A stretch of 64,000 nucleotides of DNA from Nocardioides sp. Root1257. GTDB lineage: Bacteria; Actinomycetota; Actinomycetes; Propionibacteriales; Nocardioidaceae. How positions within the stretch are numbered: position 1 is the stretch's first letter; each line of letters opens with the position of its first letter. The position numbers were made by a program, and so were the translations under genes. The notes under the pieces were generated by a model. The model was not told the origin of the DNA, did not search any database, and saw nothing but the letters and a program-made list of their open reading frames with translations. Shown here piece by piece: positions 8,952 to 17,958 of this stretch. The DNA lies in assembly GCF_001425175.1 (NCBI RefSeq), contig NZ_LMDV01000001.1, forward strand, positions 310,001-374,000, in the 5' to 3' direction.

Positions 8952-9848
8952 TCAGGCGCCGTACACCGGCTCCGGGTCCGGGCCGGCGGCGAGCAGGTCG
9001 CGGAGGGCCGGCCCGACCTCGGCCGCCTCCCACCTGCGGCCGAGGTCGAGCGCGGGTCCGTGGCGCCAGCCGATCTCGACGGTGACCTGACCGCCGTCGA
9101 TCTCGATGACGCGGCCGGTGACGTCGCCGGCCTCGACCGAGGCGAGCCAGGCGACGATGGGCGAGTTGTCCTCGGGCAGCGCCATGGCCGAGGTGTCGAA
9201 GGCACCCTCGGTCATCCGGGTGCGCGCGACGGGGGCGATCGCGTTGACGGTCACGCCGTACCGCCCCATCTCCTGGGCGGCGACGAGCGTCATGCCCGCG
9301 ATGCCGGCCTTGGCGGCGGAGTACGTCGTCTGGCCGACCGAGCCCTGGAGGCCGGCGCCCGACGAGGTGTTGATGACCCGCGCCGCGCGCTGGCGGCCCT
9401 CCTTCGCCTCGGCGCGCCAGTAGGCCCCGGCGTGCCGGAGCGGCGCGAAGTGACCCTTGAGGTGCACCCGGATCACCGCGTCCCACTCCTCCTCGGCGGT
9501 GTTGACGAGCATCCGGTCGCGGACGAAGCCGGCGTTGTTGACCAGGATGTCGAGCCCGCCGAAGGTGTCGATCGCCTGCTGCACCATCGCGGCGGCCTGC
9601 TCGAAGTCGGCGACGTCGGCGCCGTTGACGACCGCACGACCACCCGCCGCCTCGATCTCGGCGACCACCGACTCGGCCGGCGTCTCGCTGGTCCCCTCTG
9701 CTGCATCGCTCTGGCCGGAGAGCGAGACGCCGAAGTCGTTCACGACCACGGCCGCGCCGTGGCGCGCCAGCTCGAGCGCGTGCGCGCGCCCGATCCCGCG
9801 GCCCGCGCCGGTGACGATCGCGACGCGGCCTTCGAGGAGGTTGGTCAT
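8952..9848 (-). CDS. SDR family oxidoreductase (Rv3548c-like)
   Basis: A 298-residue classical short-chain dehydrogenase with the cofactor motif TGAGRGIGRAHA near residue 13, NNAGFVRD, and a catalytic Ser-Tyr-Lys set in NTSSGAG and YSAAKAG. The roughly 300-residue length, VVVNDFGVSLSG segment and C-terminal extension place it with the hydroxysteroid/multifunctional-enzyme SDR branch. Synteny (SDR-SDR diverging from echA20) matches Rv3548c-Rv3549c in M. tuberculosis. Its start overlaps the upstream SDR stop (ATGA), so the two are translationally coupled. The substrate within steroid breakdown is not established from sequence. Confidence 0.82.
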   Translation of the reverse strand: MTNLLEGRVAIVTGAGRGIGRAHALELARHGAAVVVNDFGVSLSGQSDAAEGTSETPAESVVAEIEAAGGRAVVNGADVADFEQAAAMVQQAIDTFGGLDILVNNAGFVRDRMLVNTAEEEWDAVIRVHLKGHFAPLRHAGAYWRAEAKEGRQRAARVINTSSGAGLQGSVGQTTYSAAKAGIAGMTLVAAQEMGRYGVTVNAIAPVARTRMTEGAFDTSAMALPEDNSPIVAWLASVEAGDVTGRVIEIDGGQVTVEIGWRHGPALDLGRRWEAAEVGPALRDLLAAGPDPEPVYGA

Positions 9849-10606
9849 CAGAGTCCCTTCTGGACGATCAGGAAGGCGGGCGGCTCTCCCCCGCCGTGGC
9901 AGGCGACGGTCGCCCCCGAGACGTACGACGCGAGGTCGCTGGCCAGGAAGGCCACGACGTTGCCGACCTCCTCCGGACGGGCCATCCGACCCAGCGGGAT
10001 GGTCCCCTCGATCGCGACGACCGACGCGTCGTCGCCGTAGTGGTCGTCGGTCTGCTCGGTACGGCAGAGGCCCACGTCGACCGCGTTGACGCGCACCCGA
10101 GGCGCCCACTCCATCGCCAGCGAGGTGGTGAGCGAGTCGAGTCCGGCCTTCGCCGCGCCGTACGCCGCGATCGTCGGCGCCGGCCGGTGGGCCGAGACGG
10201 ACGAGATGTTCACGATCGTGCCGCCGCTCTCCTGCTGCTGCATCACCGCGTTGGCGGCCTGCGCGCACAGCAGCGGGGCGAGCAGGTTGAGCCCGACGAT
10301 CTTGTCGTGGAATCGCGGCGACGCGGTCGCCGCATCCGTGGCGGGGGCTCCCCCGGCGTTGTTGACGAGGATGTCGAGCCGCCCGAGAGACGACACGAGC
10401 GAGGCCACCAGCGCCTGCACCGCCTCGGGGTCGCGCACGTCGCAGACGCGGTGCGTCGTGCCCGGCACCGGCTCGCTCTCGGACCGCGAGCAGGTCACGA
10501 CGGTGGCCCCGGCCGCGACCAGGGTCCGGGTGATGCCGAGACCGATGCCGCGCGTCCCGCCCGTGACGAGCGCGACGCGTCCGGAGAGGTCAACCGCCAA
10601 CGTCAT
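9848..10606 (-). CDS. SDR family oxidoreductase (Rv3549c-like)
   Basis: A 252-residue SDR with TGGTRGIGLGI for NAD(P) binding, NNAGGAP, and the catalytic serine and tyrosine in NISSVSAHRP and YGAAKAG. It is the first gene of a two-SDR unit that diverges from echA20. A TAGGGT element six bases before the ATG at 10606 indicates a leaderless transcript, and the KstR2-type operator begins on that element's last base, so this unit should belong to the HIP (C/D ring) regulon. The exact steroid substrate is unknown. Confidence 0.83.
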   Translation of the reverse strand: MTLAVDLSGRVALVTGGTRGIGLGITRTLVAAGATVVTCSRSESEPVPGTTHRVCDVRDPEAVQALVASLVSSLGRLDILVNNAGGAPATDAATASPRFHDKIVGLNLLAPLLCAQAANAVMQQQESGGTIVNISSVSAHRPAPTIAAYGAAKAGLDSLTTSLAMEWAPRVRVNAVDVGLCRTEQTDDHYGDDASVVAIEGTIPLGRMARPEEVGNVVAFLASDLASYVSGATVACHGGGEPPAFLIVQKGL

Positions 10607-10612
10607 GCTGGT

Positions 10613-10635
10613 ACCCTACCAAGCACTTGCTTGGT
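10613..10635. promoter_or_regulatory. KstR2-type operator and overlapping -10, SDR/echA20 promoter
   Basis: ACCAAGCA-CT-TGCTTGGT (10618-10635) is a perfect 8-2-8 palindrome and includes a match to the recalled KstR2 consensus ANCAAGNNCTTGNT. The minus-strand -10 element TAGGGT occupies 10613-10618 and shares one base with it. The same palindrome with a different 2-bp centre occurs at 20594-20611, the other HIP promoter. On the plus side AGGAG and the echA20 GTG follow. Confidence 0.85.
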
Positions 10636-10646
10636 TAGGAGAGTCC

Positions 10647-11402
10647 GTGCCCCTCACTTCCGAAGTCCGCCCCGACGGCATCCGGGTGGTGACGATGAGC
10701 AGCCCGCCGGTCAACGCGCTGACCGTGCAGGGCTGGTACGACGTCGCCGCGGCCCTCGACGAGGCGAGTGCCGACCTGGACACGCACGTCGTCGTGCTGC
10801 GCGCCGAGGGCCGCGGGTTCAACGCCGGCGTCGACATCAAGGAGATGCAGCACACGACCGGGTTCGACGCCCTGATCGGCGCCAACAAGGGCTGCTTCGC
10901 GGCGTTCAAGGCGGTCTACGAGTGCGCCGTCCCCGTGGTCGCGGCCGTCAACGGCTTCTGCCTCGGCGGCGGCGTCGGCCTGGTCGGCAACTCCGACTGC
11001 GTCGTGGCCAGCGACGACGCCTACTTCGGCGTGCCCGAGGTCAAGCAGGGCGCGCTCGGCGCCGCCACTCACATGGCCCGGCTGGTGCCGCAGCACATGA
11101 TGCGCACGCTCTACTTCACCGCGCGCACCATCAAGGCGGCCGACCTCGTGCAGTTCGGCTCGGTCCTCGAGGTGGTCCCGCGGGACGAGCTCGACGACGC
11201 GGCGCTGAAGGTCGCGGGCGAGATCGCGGCCCACGACACCCGGGTCATCCGAGCCGCCAAGGAGTGCCTCAACGGCATCGACCCGGTCGACGTCAACAAG
11301 AGCTACCGGTTCGAGCAGGGCTTCACCATGGAGCTCAACCTCGCCGGTGTCAGTGACGAGCTGCGCGACACCTTCGCGGGAACGGACAAGGCAAAGAAGT
11401 GA
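10647..11402 (+). CDS. echA20: Enoyl-CoA hydratase/isomerase family EchA20, steroid ring D hydrolase
   Basis: A 251-residue crotonase-fold protein with oxyanion-hole segments AEGRGFNAGVDIKEM and NGFCLGGGVGLVGNSD. Its place upstream of ipdA-ipdB-ipdC and across from two SDRs is the Rv3550 arrangement; EchA20 there hydrolytically opens ring D of the HIP-derived CoA ester. The start is the GTG at 10647, with AGGAG six bases upstream; the longer open frame crosses the operator and the opposite gene. The stop overlaps the GTG of ipdA. Confidence 0.87.
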   Translation: MPLTSEVRPDGIRVVTMSSPPVNALTVQGWYDVAAALDEASADLDTHVVVLRAEGRGFNAGVDIKEMQHTTGFDALIGANKGCFAAFKAVYECAVPVVAAVNGFCLGGGVGLVGNSDCVVASDDAYFGVPEVKQGALGAATHMARLVPQHMMRTLYFTARTIKAADLVQFGSVLEVVPRDELDDAALKVAGEIAAHDTRVIRAAKECLNGIDPVDVNKSYRFEQGFTMELNLAGVSDELRDTFAGTDKAKK

Positions 11403-12295
11403 CCAAGGGACCCCGCGACAAGCGGATGAGCATCGACGACGTCGTCGGCGAGCTGCAGGACGGCATGACGATCGGCATCGGCGGATGGGGCCCGCGGCGC
11501 AAGCCGATGGCACTGGTCCGCGCGATCCTGCGCAGCGAGCTGAAGGACCTGACGATCGTCAGCTGGGGCGGCGCCGACGTCGGGCTTCTCGCCCGGGCCG
11601 GCAAGATCCGCAAGCTCGTCTACGCGTTCGTCAGCCTCGACTCGGTGCCGCTGGAGCCCAGCTTCCAGAAGGCTCGCCAGGAGGGCACGATCCCCGAGCT
11701 CGTCGAGCTCGACGAGGGGATGTTCCAGACGGGACTGCGCGCGGCGGCCCAGCGGCTCCCGTTCCTGCCGATGCGGGCCGGCCTCGGCTCCGACGTGCTG
11801 GTCAACCAGCCCTGGATCAAGACCGTCACGAGTCCGTACGCCGGACCCGACGGGCAGAGCGGTGAGGAGCTGGTCGCCGTACCCGCCCTGCACCTCGACG
11901 TGGCCCTGGTCCACCTCAACCGCGCCGACCAGCACGGCAACGCGACGTACCTCGGACCGGACCCCTACTTCGACGACCTCTTCGCCATGGCCGCCGACCG
12001 CTGCTACCTGAGCGTCGAGCAGGTCGTCGACACCGCCGGCCTCACGGTCGACACACCGGTCCAGCGGCTGCTGCTCAGCCGGATGATGGTCAGCGGCGTC
12101 GTCGAGACGCCGAACGGCGCGCACTTCACGACCTGCACGCCCGACTACGAGCGGGACGAGCGGTTCCAGCGGACGTACGCCGCTGCAGCGTCCGGCAGCG
12201 ACGACGACTGGGCGGCCTTCCGCGCCCGGTTCCTCGAGGGCGACGAGGCTGCGTACCAAGCGGCCGTCCGGTCCTTTGCGGAGGAGGCCAAGTGA
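11399..12295 (+). CDS. ipdA: IpdA, alpha subunit of the COCHEA-CoA hydrolase
   Basis: A 298-residue class I CoA-transferase family subunit with the GIGGWGPRRKP glycine loop at residues 27-37. With IpdB it opens the last steroid ring (ring C) of COCHEA-CoA; IpdAB is a hydrolase that has left true CoA transfer. The family's key glutamate falls in the ELVELDEGMF segment around residues 100-106; I cannot fix which residue without an alignment. The GTG start overlaps the echA20 stop and the stop overlaps the ipdB start, so the operon is tightly coupled. Confidence 0.9.
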   Translation: MTKGPRDKRMSIDDVVGELQDGMTIGIGGWGPRRKPMALVRAILRSELKDLTIVSWGGADVGLLARAGKIRKLVYAFVSLDSVPLEPSFQKARQEGTIPELVELDEGMFQTGLRAAAQRLPFLPMRAGLGSDVLVNQPWIKTVTSPYAGPDGQSGEELVAVPALHLDVALVHLNRADQHGNATYLGPDPYFDDLFAMAADRCYLSVEQVVDTAGLTVDTPVQRLLLSRMMVSGVVETPNGAHFTTCTPDYERDERFQRTYAAAASGSDDDWAAFRARFLEGDEAAYQAAVRSFAEEAK

Positions 12296-13062
12296 GCGAC
12301 GACGTGACCCGTGCCGACGTGTGCGCCGCGGCGATCGCGGACGCGTTCAAGGACGACGGCGAGATCTTCGGCAGCCCGATGGGGCTGCTCCCGATGCTCG
12401 GCGTGCGGCTGGCCAAGCTGACCAGCAACCCCGACCTTGTGATCTCCGACGGGGAGTCGCTCTTCCTCGCGGGCGTCCCGCCGCTCTTCGCGAAGGCCGA
12501 CGTCGTCGAGGGCTGGATCCCGTTCCGCAAGGTCTTCGACGTCGTCGCCTACGGCAAGCGGCACGTGATGATGGGCGCCACCCAGGTCGACCGGCACGGC
12601 AACCAGAACATCTCCGCCATCGGCGACTGGGCGCAGCCCAAGCGGCAGCTGCTCGGCTCCCGCGGCGCGCCCGGCAACACGGTCAACAACCGCACGTCGT
12701 ACTGGGTGCCGAAGCATTCGACCCGGGTCTTCGTGGAGCGGGTCGACATCGTCTCCGGGGTCGGCCCCAAGCTGGCCAAGGAGACCGGCCCGGCCGCGGC
12801 CCGCTACAACGACATCCACCGGATCGTCAGCAACCTGGGCGTGTTCGACGTCAAGGGCCCCGACGACTCGATCCGGCTGCTCAGCGTGCACCCGGGCGTC
12901 ACCGTCGACCAGGTCCGCGAGGCCACCGGGTTCGAGCTCGACGTTCCCACCGACGTACCGACCACTCGTGAGCCCACGACGGAAGAGCTGATCCTGATCC
13001 GCGAGGTGCTCGACCCGAAGGGCCTGCGGTTCAAGGAGGTCCCCCAGGAAGAGGCACCGTGA
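12292..13062 (+). CDS. ipdB: IpdB, beta subunit of the COCHEA-CoA hydrolase
   Basis: A 256-residue CoA-transferase beta-type subunit. ISDGESLFLAG, the YGKRHVMMGATQVDRHGNQN strand-loop and GAPGNTVNN are typical of IpdB. It forms the hydrolase with IpdA. The GTG at 12292 overlaps the ipdA stop (GTGA) and the stop gives TGATG with ipdC. Gene order echA20-ipdA-ipdB-ipdC is the same as Rv3550-Rv3553, which makes the assignment strong. Confidence 0.9.
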   Translation: MSDDVTRADVCAAAIADAFKDDGEIFGSPMGLLPMLGVRLAKLTSNPDLVISDGESLFLAGVPPLFAKADVVEGWIPFRKVFDVVAYGKRHVMMGATQVDRHGNQNISAIGDWAQPKRQLLGSRGAPGNTVNNRTSYWVPKHSTRVFVERVDIVSGVGPKLAKETGPAAARYNDIHRIVSNLGVFDVKGPDDSIRLLSVHPGVTVDQVREATGFELDVPTDVPTTREPTTEELILIREVLDPKGLRFKEVPQEEAP

Positions 13063-14144
13063 TGATCGACCAGCTGATCAGCACCCCGTTCACCGAGCTG
13101 ACGGGTGTCCGCCACCCCGTGGTGCAGACGGGGATGGGCTGGGTCTCCGGGCCCCGCCTGGTGACGGGCACCGCCAACGCCGGCGGCCTGGGCATCCTCG
13201 CGAGCGCCACGATGACCTTCGAGGAGCTCGAGAAGGCGATCGTCGAGGTCAAGGGCCGCACCGACCAGCCCTTCGGCGTCAACCTGCGCGCCGACGCCGC
13301 CGACGCCCCGGCCCGCTGCCAGCTGCTGATCGAGTACGGCGTGAAGGTGGCGTCGTTCGCCCTCGCCCCGAAGCCGGAGCTGATCGCCAAGCTCAAGGAG
13401 CACGACATCGTCGTGATGCCGTCGATCGGAGCGGCCAAGCACGCCGTGAAGGTCGCCTCGTGGGGCGCGGACGCCGTGATGGTGCAGGGCGGCGAGGGCG
13501 GCGGCCACACCGGCCCGGTGCCGACGACGCTGCTGCTGCCGACCGTCCTCGACGCCCTCAGGAACGCACAGAGCGACATCCCCGTGGTCGCTGCCGGCGG
13601 CTTCTTCGACGGCCGTGGCCTCGCCGCCGCGCTGTCGTACGGCGCCGCCGGGGTCGGCATGGGCACCCGCTTCCTGCTGACCCAGGACTCGGCCGTGCCC
13701 GACGCCGTCAAGCAGCTCTACCTCGAGCGCGGCCTGACCGACACCGTCGTCACCGCGAAGGTGGACGGCATGCCGCACCGGATGCTGCGCACCGACCTCG
13801 TCGAGCAGCTCGAGGGCACCAGCGCGATCAAGCGGATGGGCCCGACGATGCGCCGGACCCTGGAGTTCAAGAAGGACTCCGGCATGTCGTGGGCGGCGCT
13901 GCTCAAGGACGGCCGCGCCATGAAGAAGGCGCAGGGTCGCACCCTCGGCCAGATGGCGCTCGCCGCCAACACCCCGACGATGCTCAAGGCCGGCCTCGTC
14001 GAGGGCGACACCGACGCGGGCGTGCTCGCCAGCGGCCAGGTCGTCGGCCTCATCGACGACCTGCCGACCTGCCAGGAGCTGATCGACCGCATCGTCACCG
14101 GCGCCGCCGAGGAGCTGCGCCGCGCTGCGTCGTACGTCCTCTAG
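13062..14144 (+). CDS. ipdC: IpdC, nitronate monooxygenase-family flavoprotein of HIP catabolism
   Basis: A 360-residue FMN barrel protein of the 2-nitropropane dioxygenase/NMO type, with HPVVQTGMGWVSGP at the start, QGGEGGGHTG and AAGGFFDGRGLAAAL for FMN phosphate binding. In mycobacteria IpdC is required in HIP degradation between CoA activation and ring opening; its precise chemistry is not evident from sequence. The ATG at 13062 forms TGATG with ipdB; a GTG one codon earlier is an equal alternative. Its TAG stop shares a CTAG with the convergent gene's stop, so the two frames overlap by four bases. Confidence 0.88.
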   Translation: MIDQLISTPFTELTGVRHPVVQTGMGWVSGPRLVTGTANAGGLGILASATMTFEELEKAIVEVKGRTDQPFGVNLRADAADAPARCQLLIEYGVKVASFALAPKPELIAKLKEHDIVVMPSIGAAKHAVKVASWGADAVMVQGGEGGGHTGPVPTTLLLPTVLDALRNAQSDIPVVAAGGFFDGRGLAAALSYGAAGVGMGTRFLLTQDSAVPDAVKQLYLERGLTDTVVTAKVDGMPHRMLRTDLVEQLEGTSAIKRMGPTMRRTLEFKKDSGMSWAALLKDGRAMKKAQGRTLGQMALAANTPTMLKAGLVEGDTDAGVLASGQVVGLIDDLPTCQELIDRIVTGAAEELRRAASYVL

Positions 14145-15103
14145 AGCGACCGCTGGTAGTCGAGCACCCGGCCCAGCACCCGGTAGCCGAGCGCCTCGTT
14201 GACGTCGATCATGTGATCGTTCGACTCGGCGTTCCAGGTGTCGATCTCTCGCACCTGCGGCTCCGCCTCGGCCAGCCAGCGGAGCATCTCGAGCTTGAGC
14301 GCGAGGCCCAGCCGGTGACCGCGGTGCGCGGCGACCACCGACGTGTCGTGCTGCTCGGCCCAGGCCGGCCGCTCGCCGTCGACGGCGACCACCGTCTGCC
14401 CGGCGAGCGCGCCGCTCCCCCGCTGGCGCGCGACCAGGCGGTAGAGCCGGTGCCCACGCGCCGCCCAGGCCCCCTCGTACGCCGCGATCCGCTCCGGCGG
14501 GAACTCCTCGTCCTCGACGTCCAGGTCGTCGGTCGGCGCGTCGTTGATCGCCGCGGTCAGCTCGGCCAGTGCCGGCAGGTCGCGCGCCGGCGTGCGGGAC
14601 GGCCACCGGACCAGCTCGTAGCCCGGGGTCTCCGGGACGGCCAGGGACGGCGGCCCCTCCACGTGCTGGCGCCGGTGCACCTCGACGGAGCGCTGCGAGA
14701 AGCCGTGCACCGCCGCGAAGGCCGCCGGCCCGGGTGCGTCCCAGGCGGCGGTGCCCAGGGTCGTGCGTCCCTCGGCCCGGGCCCGCGCGATCATGGCCTC
14801 CAGCAGCGCACTGCCGTGCCCCCGACGTCGCAGCGCCGGCGCCACCTCCACCAGCACCCAGGCGAGGTGCTCGTTGTCGTAGGACGACACCTCGTAGCGC
14901 GCGGCACCCACGTCGACGCCGTCGACGCTCGCCAGGAAGCCCACCGCCGGGTCGCCGTCCCAGCCGTGCCGGAGCTCGCCCACGCACTCGTGCTCGGTGA
15001 GCGGGTGCAGCCAGGGCGAGTCGACCGACCGCGCCGCGTTGGTGACCTCGACGAGTCGGCGTACGCCGTCCGCGTCCGCGCCGTCGACCTTGCGCAACTC
15101 CAC
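14141..15103 (-). CDS. Tandem GNAT-domain acetyltransferase
   Basis: A 320-residue protein with two GNAT-like halves. The first carries an acetyl-CoA loop in VEVAPALRRRGHGSALLEAM (residues about 86-106); the second has VVAAHRGHRLGLALKLEML near residue 265. This two-domain layout is common in actinobacterial GNATs related to mycothiol synthase, though the N-terminal sequence is not clearly MshD. The acceptor is unknown. It converges on ipdC, sharing a CTAG stop, and diverges from the membrane protein at 15138. Confidence 0.78.
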   Translation of the reverse strand: MELRKVDGADADGVRRLVEVTNAARSVDSPWLHPLTEHECVGELRHGWDGDPAVGFLASVDGVDVGAARYEVSSYDNEHLAWVLVEVAPALRRRGHGSALLEAMIARARAEGRTTLGTAAWDAPGPAAFAAVHGFSQRSVEVHRRQHVEGPPSLAVPETPGYELVRWPSRTPARDLPALAELTAAINDAPTDDLDVEDEEFPPERIAAYEGAWAARGHRLYRLVARQRGSGALAGQTVVAVDGERPAWAEQHDTSVVAAHRGHRLGLALKLEMLRWLAEAEPQVREIDTWNAESNDHMIDVNEALGYRVLGRVLDYQRSL

Positions 15104-15125
15104 CCCCTCAGCATGACCGATCCCC

Positions 15126-15131
15126 TACGGT
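15126..15131 (+). promoter_or_regulatory. -10 element, leaderless promoter
   Basis: TACGGT is six bases before the GTG at 15138, the same spacing as at 2124 and 39233. No ribosome binding site lies between. Confidence 0.5.
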
Positions 15132-15137
15132 TCCGCT

Positions 15138-15602
15138 GTGACGAAACTGGGACGTGCGACATTGCTCTGGATGATCCCGCTCAACCTGCTGCTCGTGATG
15201 TGGGTGTGGATCGGCCGCATCGTCTTCGGCGTCGGCGGCTGGTTCTTCCTGATCTTCCTGGTCTCCGTCGTGCCGGTGGTGCTCATCGCGCTGACCCTCT
15301 CGACGATCCTGGCCTACACCCAGGACGGCCGACCCCGCGCCCTCACGCCCGTGCAGGCCTGGGCGCAGCTGCTCACCTGGATCGGGCTCTTCGGCTTCGG
15401 CGCGTTCTGCCCCGACTTCGGCGACACCGAGGACAGCCAGCTCTCCCTGCTGACCCAGGTCTTCGGTCAGAGCGACTCCCTCTGGGACCTCAGCTCCACG
15501 ATCACGATCGCGTTCGGGCTGCTCGCGGTCGCGGCGTACGTCGTGCTGCTGGCGACCCTGATCTTCGCCCGCCGCGACCAGCGGGCGACAATGGTGTCGT
15601 GA
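15138..15602 (+). CDS. Small integral membrane protein, unknown function
   Basis: A 154-residue protein with about four hydrophobic segments: residues 8-30, 34-60, 72-92 and 118-143. The loop between the last two is acidic (CPDFGDTEDSQ) and probably extracytoplasmic or intersubunit. I do not recognise the family. The GTG start follows a TACGGT element by six bases. Its stop overlaps the next gene's GTG (GTGA), so the pair should be made together and may form a membrane complex. Confidence 0.6.
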   Translation: MTKLGRATLLWMIPLNLLLVMWVWIGRIVFGVGGWFFLIFLVSVVPVVLIALTLSTILAYTQDGRPRALTPVQAWAQLLTWIGLFGFGAFCPDFGDTEDSQLSLLTQVFGQSDSLWDLSSTITIAFGLLAVAAYVVLLATLIFARRDQRATMVS

Positions 15603-15964
15603 GCGAGTCCGAGGCGAAGCCCAAGAAGCGCCCCCGCCACCTGATGGACCCGGACAACCCGCGTCGCGAGGTCGTCCGCAACACCGGGTCGGGGACGATG
15701 AGCCTCGAGCCCGTCCAGAAGTGGGTGCTGTCCGTGCTGACGGCCACGACGATCGCGCACCTGTCGGCGGGACTCGTGATCGCGGCCATGTACGTCGACG
15801 ACGACCGCACCGACGCGCGGATCGGCCTCAACGTGGTCGCCGCCGCCTTCGGCGTGCTCGCCGTGATGGCCTTCCGGGCGATCCACCAGAAGAAGCTGGT
15901 CTCCCCCTGGCTGCTGCTCGGCGTGATCCCGCTCGTCGGCGGGCTCTGGCTCGCGTTCCGCTGA
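15599..15964 (+). CDS. Small membrane protein, unknown function
   Basis: A 121-residue protein with a basic N-terminal tail (ESEAKPKKRPRH) followed by three predicted membrane segments at about 42-64, 74-92 and 100-118. Family not recognised. The start GTG at 15599 overlaps the preceding stop and gives the natural length; a much longer open frame upstream is a shadow of other genes. The basic tail should face the cytoplasm. Confidence 0.6.
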   Translation: MSESEAKPKKRPRHLMDPDNPRREVVRNTGSGTMSLEPVQKWVLSVLTATTIAHLSAGLVIAAMYVDDDRTDARIGLNVVAAAFGVLAVMAFRAIHQKKLVSPWLLLGVIPLVGGLWLAFR

Positions 15965-15993
15965 CGCCTGGAGCCGGGTGCTGGTCCGGGTCC

Positions 15994-15999
15994 TAGGCT
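15994..15999 (+). promoter_or_regulatory. -10 element, leaderless promoter
   Basis: TAGGCT is six bases before the ATG at 16006, with only GGGGTC between. Confidence 0.5.
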
Positions 16000-16005
16000 G
16001 GGGTC

Positions 16006-16788
16006 ATGGCTGACGACAAGACCCGAGACAAGGCATCCACCCTCCTCCGTCTGCACCAGGCGCCCGAGCTGCTCACCGTGGTGAACGTGTGGGACGTGAT
16101 CAGCGCCAAGGTCGTCGGCGACGTCGACGGCACGACCGCCCTGGCGACGGCCAGCCACTCGATCGCCGCGTCCTACGGCTACCCGGACGGTGAGCAGATC
16201 CCGGTCGACCTGATGCTGGAGGCCGCCGGCCGGATCGCCGCCTCCACCGACCTGCCGGTCACCGCGGACCTCGAGGGCGGGTACGGCGACCCCGCCGAGA
16301 CCGTGCGTCGGGCGATCGGGCTCGGCATCGTCGGCGCGAACATCGAGGACCAGATGCGCCCGCTCGCCGAGGCCGCCGGCAACGTCGAGAAGATCATGAA
16401 GGCGGCCGAGCAGGAGGGCGTCGAGTTCGTGCTCAACGCCCGCACCGACGCGTTCGTCAAGGGTCGCGACCGCGACCAGGCCGAGGTGCTCGCCGACGCG
16501 GTCGAGCGCGGCAAGGCGTTCCTCGACGCCGGCGCGCCGGTCGTCTTCGTGCCGGCCAGGCTCGACGAGGCGCAGGTGTCCACCCTGGTCGAGGCCTTCG
16601 GCCCGCAGCGGCTGACCATGATCGGCATCCCCGGTGTACCGTCCCTCGCCCGGCTCCAGGAGCTCGGCGTCGCGCGCGTGTCCTACGGCCCGATGTCGCA
16701 GAACGTCGCCCTCACCGCGCTGCAGGAGCTCGTCGAGGACGTGCACCGCGGCGGCGGGGTGCCGTCGACGATGCGCATCCTCAACTAG
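16006..16788 (+). CDS. Isocitrate lyase/PEP mutase family protein
   Basis: A 260-residue barrel of the ICL/PEPM superfamily. VTADLEGGYGDP carries the metal-site acids, EDQMRP follows as the usual ED pair, and NARTDAFVKG contains the conserved arginine. The family includes PEP mutase, carboxyvinyl-carboxyphosphonate phosphorylmutase and 2-methylisocitrate lyase; the short length and lack of the lyase KKCGH loop argue against isocitrate or methylisocitrate lyase. Substrate unknown. A leaderless start is likely. It converges on fadA6 with a 3-base gap. Confidence 0.8.
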   Translation: MADDKTRDKASTLLRLHQAPELLTVVNVWDVISAKVVGDVDGTTALATASHSIAASYGYPDGEQIPVDLMLEAAGRIAASTDLPVTADLEGGYGDPAETVRRAIGLGIVGANIEDQMRPLAEAAGNVEKIMKAAEQEGVEFVLNARTDAFVKGRDRDQAEVLADAVERGKAFLDAGAPVVFVPARLDEAQVSTLVEAFGPQRLTMIGIPGVPSLARLQELGVARVSYGPMSQNVALTALQELVEDVHRGGGVPSTMRILN

Positions 16789-16791
16789 CCG

Positions 16792-17955
16792 TCAGAGCCG
16801 CTCGATCACGGTCACGTTGGCCTGGCCGCCGCCCTCGCACATGGTCTGCAGGGCGTAGCGGCCGCCGGTGCGCTCGAGCTCGGCCAGCATCGTCGTCATC
16901 AGGCGTACGCCGGTGGCGCCGATCGGGTGACCGAGCGCGATGCCGCCGCCGTTGACGTTGACCTTGTCGTGCGGCGCCCCGGTCTCCTTCATCCACGCGA
17001 GCACGACGGAGGCGAACGCCTCGTTGCACTCGAAGAGGTCGATGTCGTCGATGGAGAGCCCGGTCTTCTCCAGCGCGTGCTTGGTCGCGCGGATCGGGCC
17101 GGTGAGCATCCAGACCGGGTCGTCGCCACGCACGGAGAGGTGGTGGATCCGGGCCCGCGGGGTGAGGCCGTGGTCGGCGACCGCCTGCTCGGAGGCGATC
17201 AGCATCGCGGCGGACGCGTCGCAGATCTGCGAGGAGACCGCGGCGGTGATGCGACCACCCGGGGCGAGCGGATGCAGGCCGGCCATCTTCTCCAGCGAGG
17301 TCTCCCGCGGGCACTGATCGGTGTCGAAGACGGTCCCGTCCGGCAGCGTCACCGGCTCGATCTCGTGCTTGAACCGGCCCTCGGCGATCGCTGCGCGCGC
17401 CCGCTCGTGCGAGGCGAGCGCGAAGGACTCCATGTCCTCGCGGGAGATGCCCCACTTCTCGGCGATCATCTCGGCCGAGCGGAACTGGCTGACCTCCTGG
17501 TCGCCGTACCGCGCCTGCCAGCCGGGCGACTCGGCGAACGGCGTCGAGAAGCCGTACTGCTGGCCGACGAGCATCGCGGCGGAGATCGGGATCGCGCTCA
17601 TGTTCTGCACGCCGCCGGCCACGACCAGGTCCTGGGTGCCGGACAGGACGCCCTGGGCCGCGAAGTGCACCGCCTGCTGCGACGAGCCGCACTGGCGGTC
17701 GATCGTCACTCCGGGCACGTGGTCGGGCAGCCCGGCCACCAGCCACGCCGTCCGGGCCACGTCACCGGCCTGGGAGCCGATCGTGTCGCAGCAGCCGAGG
17801 ATCACGTCGTCCACGGCGCCCGGGTCCACACCCGTACGACGCACCAAGGCGGACAGCGTGTGTGCGGCGAGGTCGGCCGAGTGCACCTCCGCCAGCGCTC
17901 CCCCGCGCTTGCCCACGGGCGTGCGAACCGCGTCGACGATGAACGCTTCACTCAT
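16792..17955 (-). CDS. fadA6: FadA6, thiolase of HIP catabolism
   Basis: A 387-residue thiolase with Cys89 (DRQCGSSQQA), His343 (GGIALGHPIGATG) and Cys373 (QTMCEGGGQANVT). It begins MSEAFIVDAVRTPVGKRGG. The sequence style and position directly after kstR2 match Rv3556c (FadA6), the thiolase late in C/D ring degradation. The start at 17955 is preferred over an ATG ten codons upstream, which would lie in the repeat-filled spacer. It is the last gene of fadE30-ipdF-kstR2-fadA6. Confidence 0.9.
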   Translation of the reverse strand: MSEAFIVDAVRTPVGKRGGALAEVHSADLAAHTLSALVRRTGVDPGAVDDVILGCCDTIGSQAGDVARTAWLVAGLPDHVPGVTIDRQCGSSQQAVHFAAQGVLSGTQDLVVAGGVQNMSAIPISAAMLVGQQYGFSTPFAESPGWQARYGDQEVSQFRSAEMIAEKWGISREDMESFALASHERARAAIAEGRFKHEIEPVTLPDGTVFDTDQCPRETSLEKMAGLHPLAPGGRITAAVSSQICDASAAMLIASEQAVADHGLTPRARIHHLSVRGDDPVWMLTGPIRATKHALEKTGLSIDDIDLFECNEAFASVVLAWMKETGAPHDKVNVNGGGIALGHPIGATGVRLMTTMLAELERTGGRYALQTMCEGGGQANVTVIERL

Positions 17956-17958
17956 GGA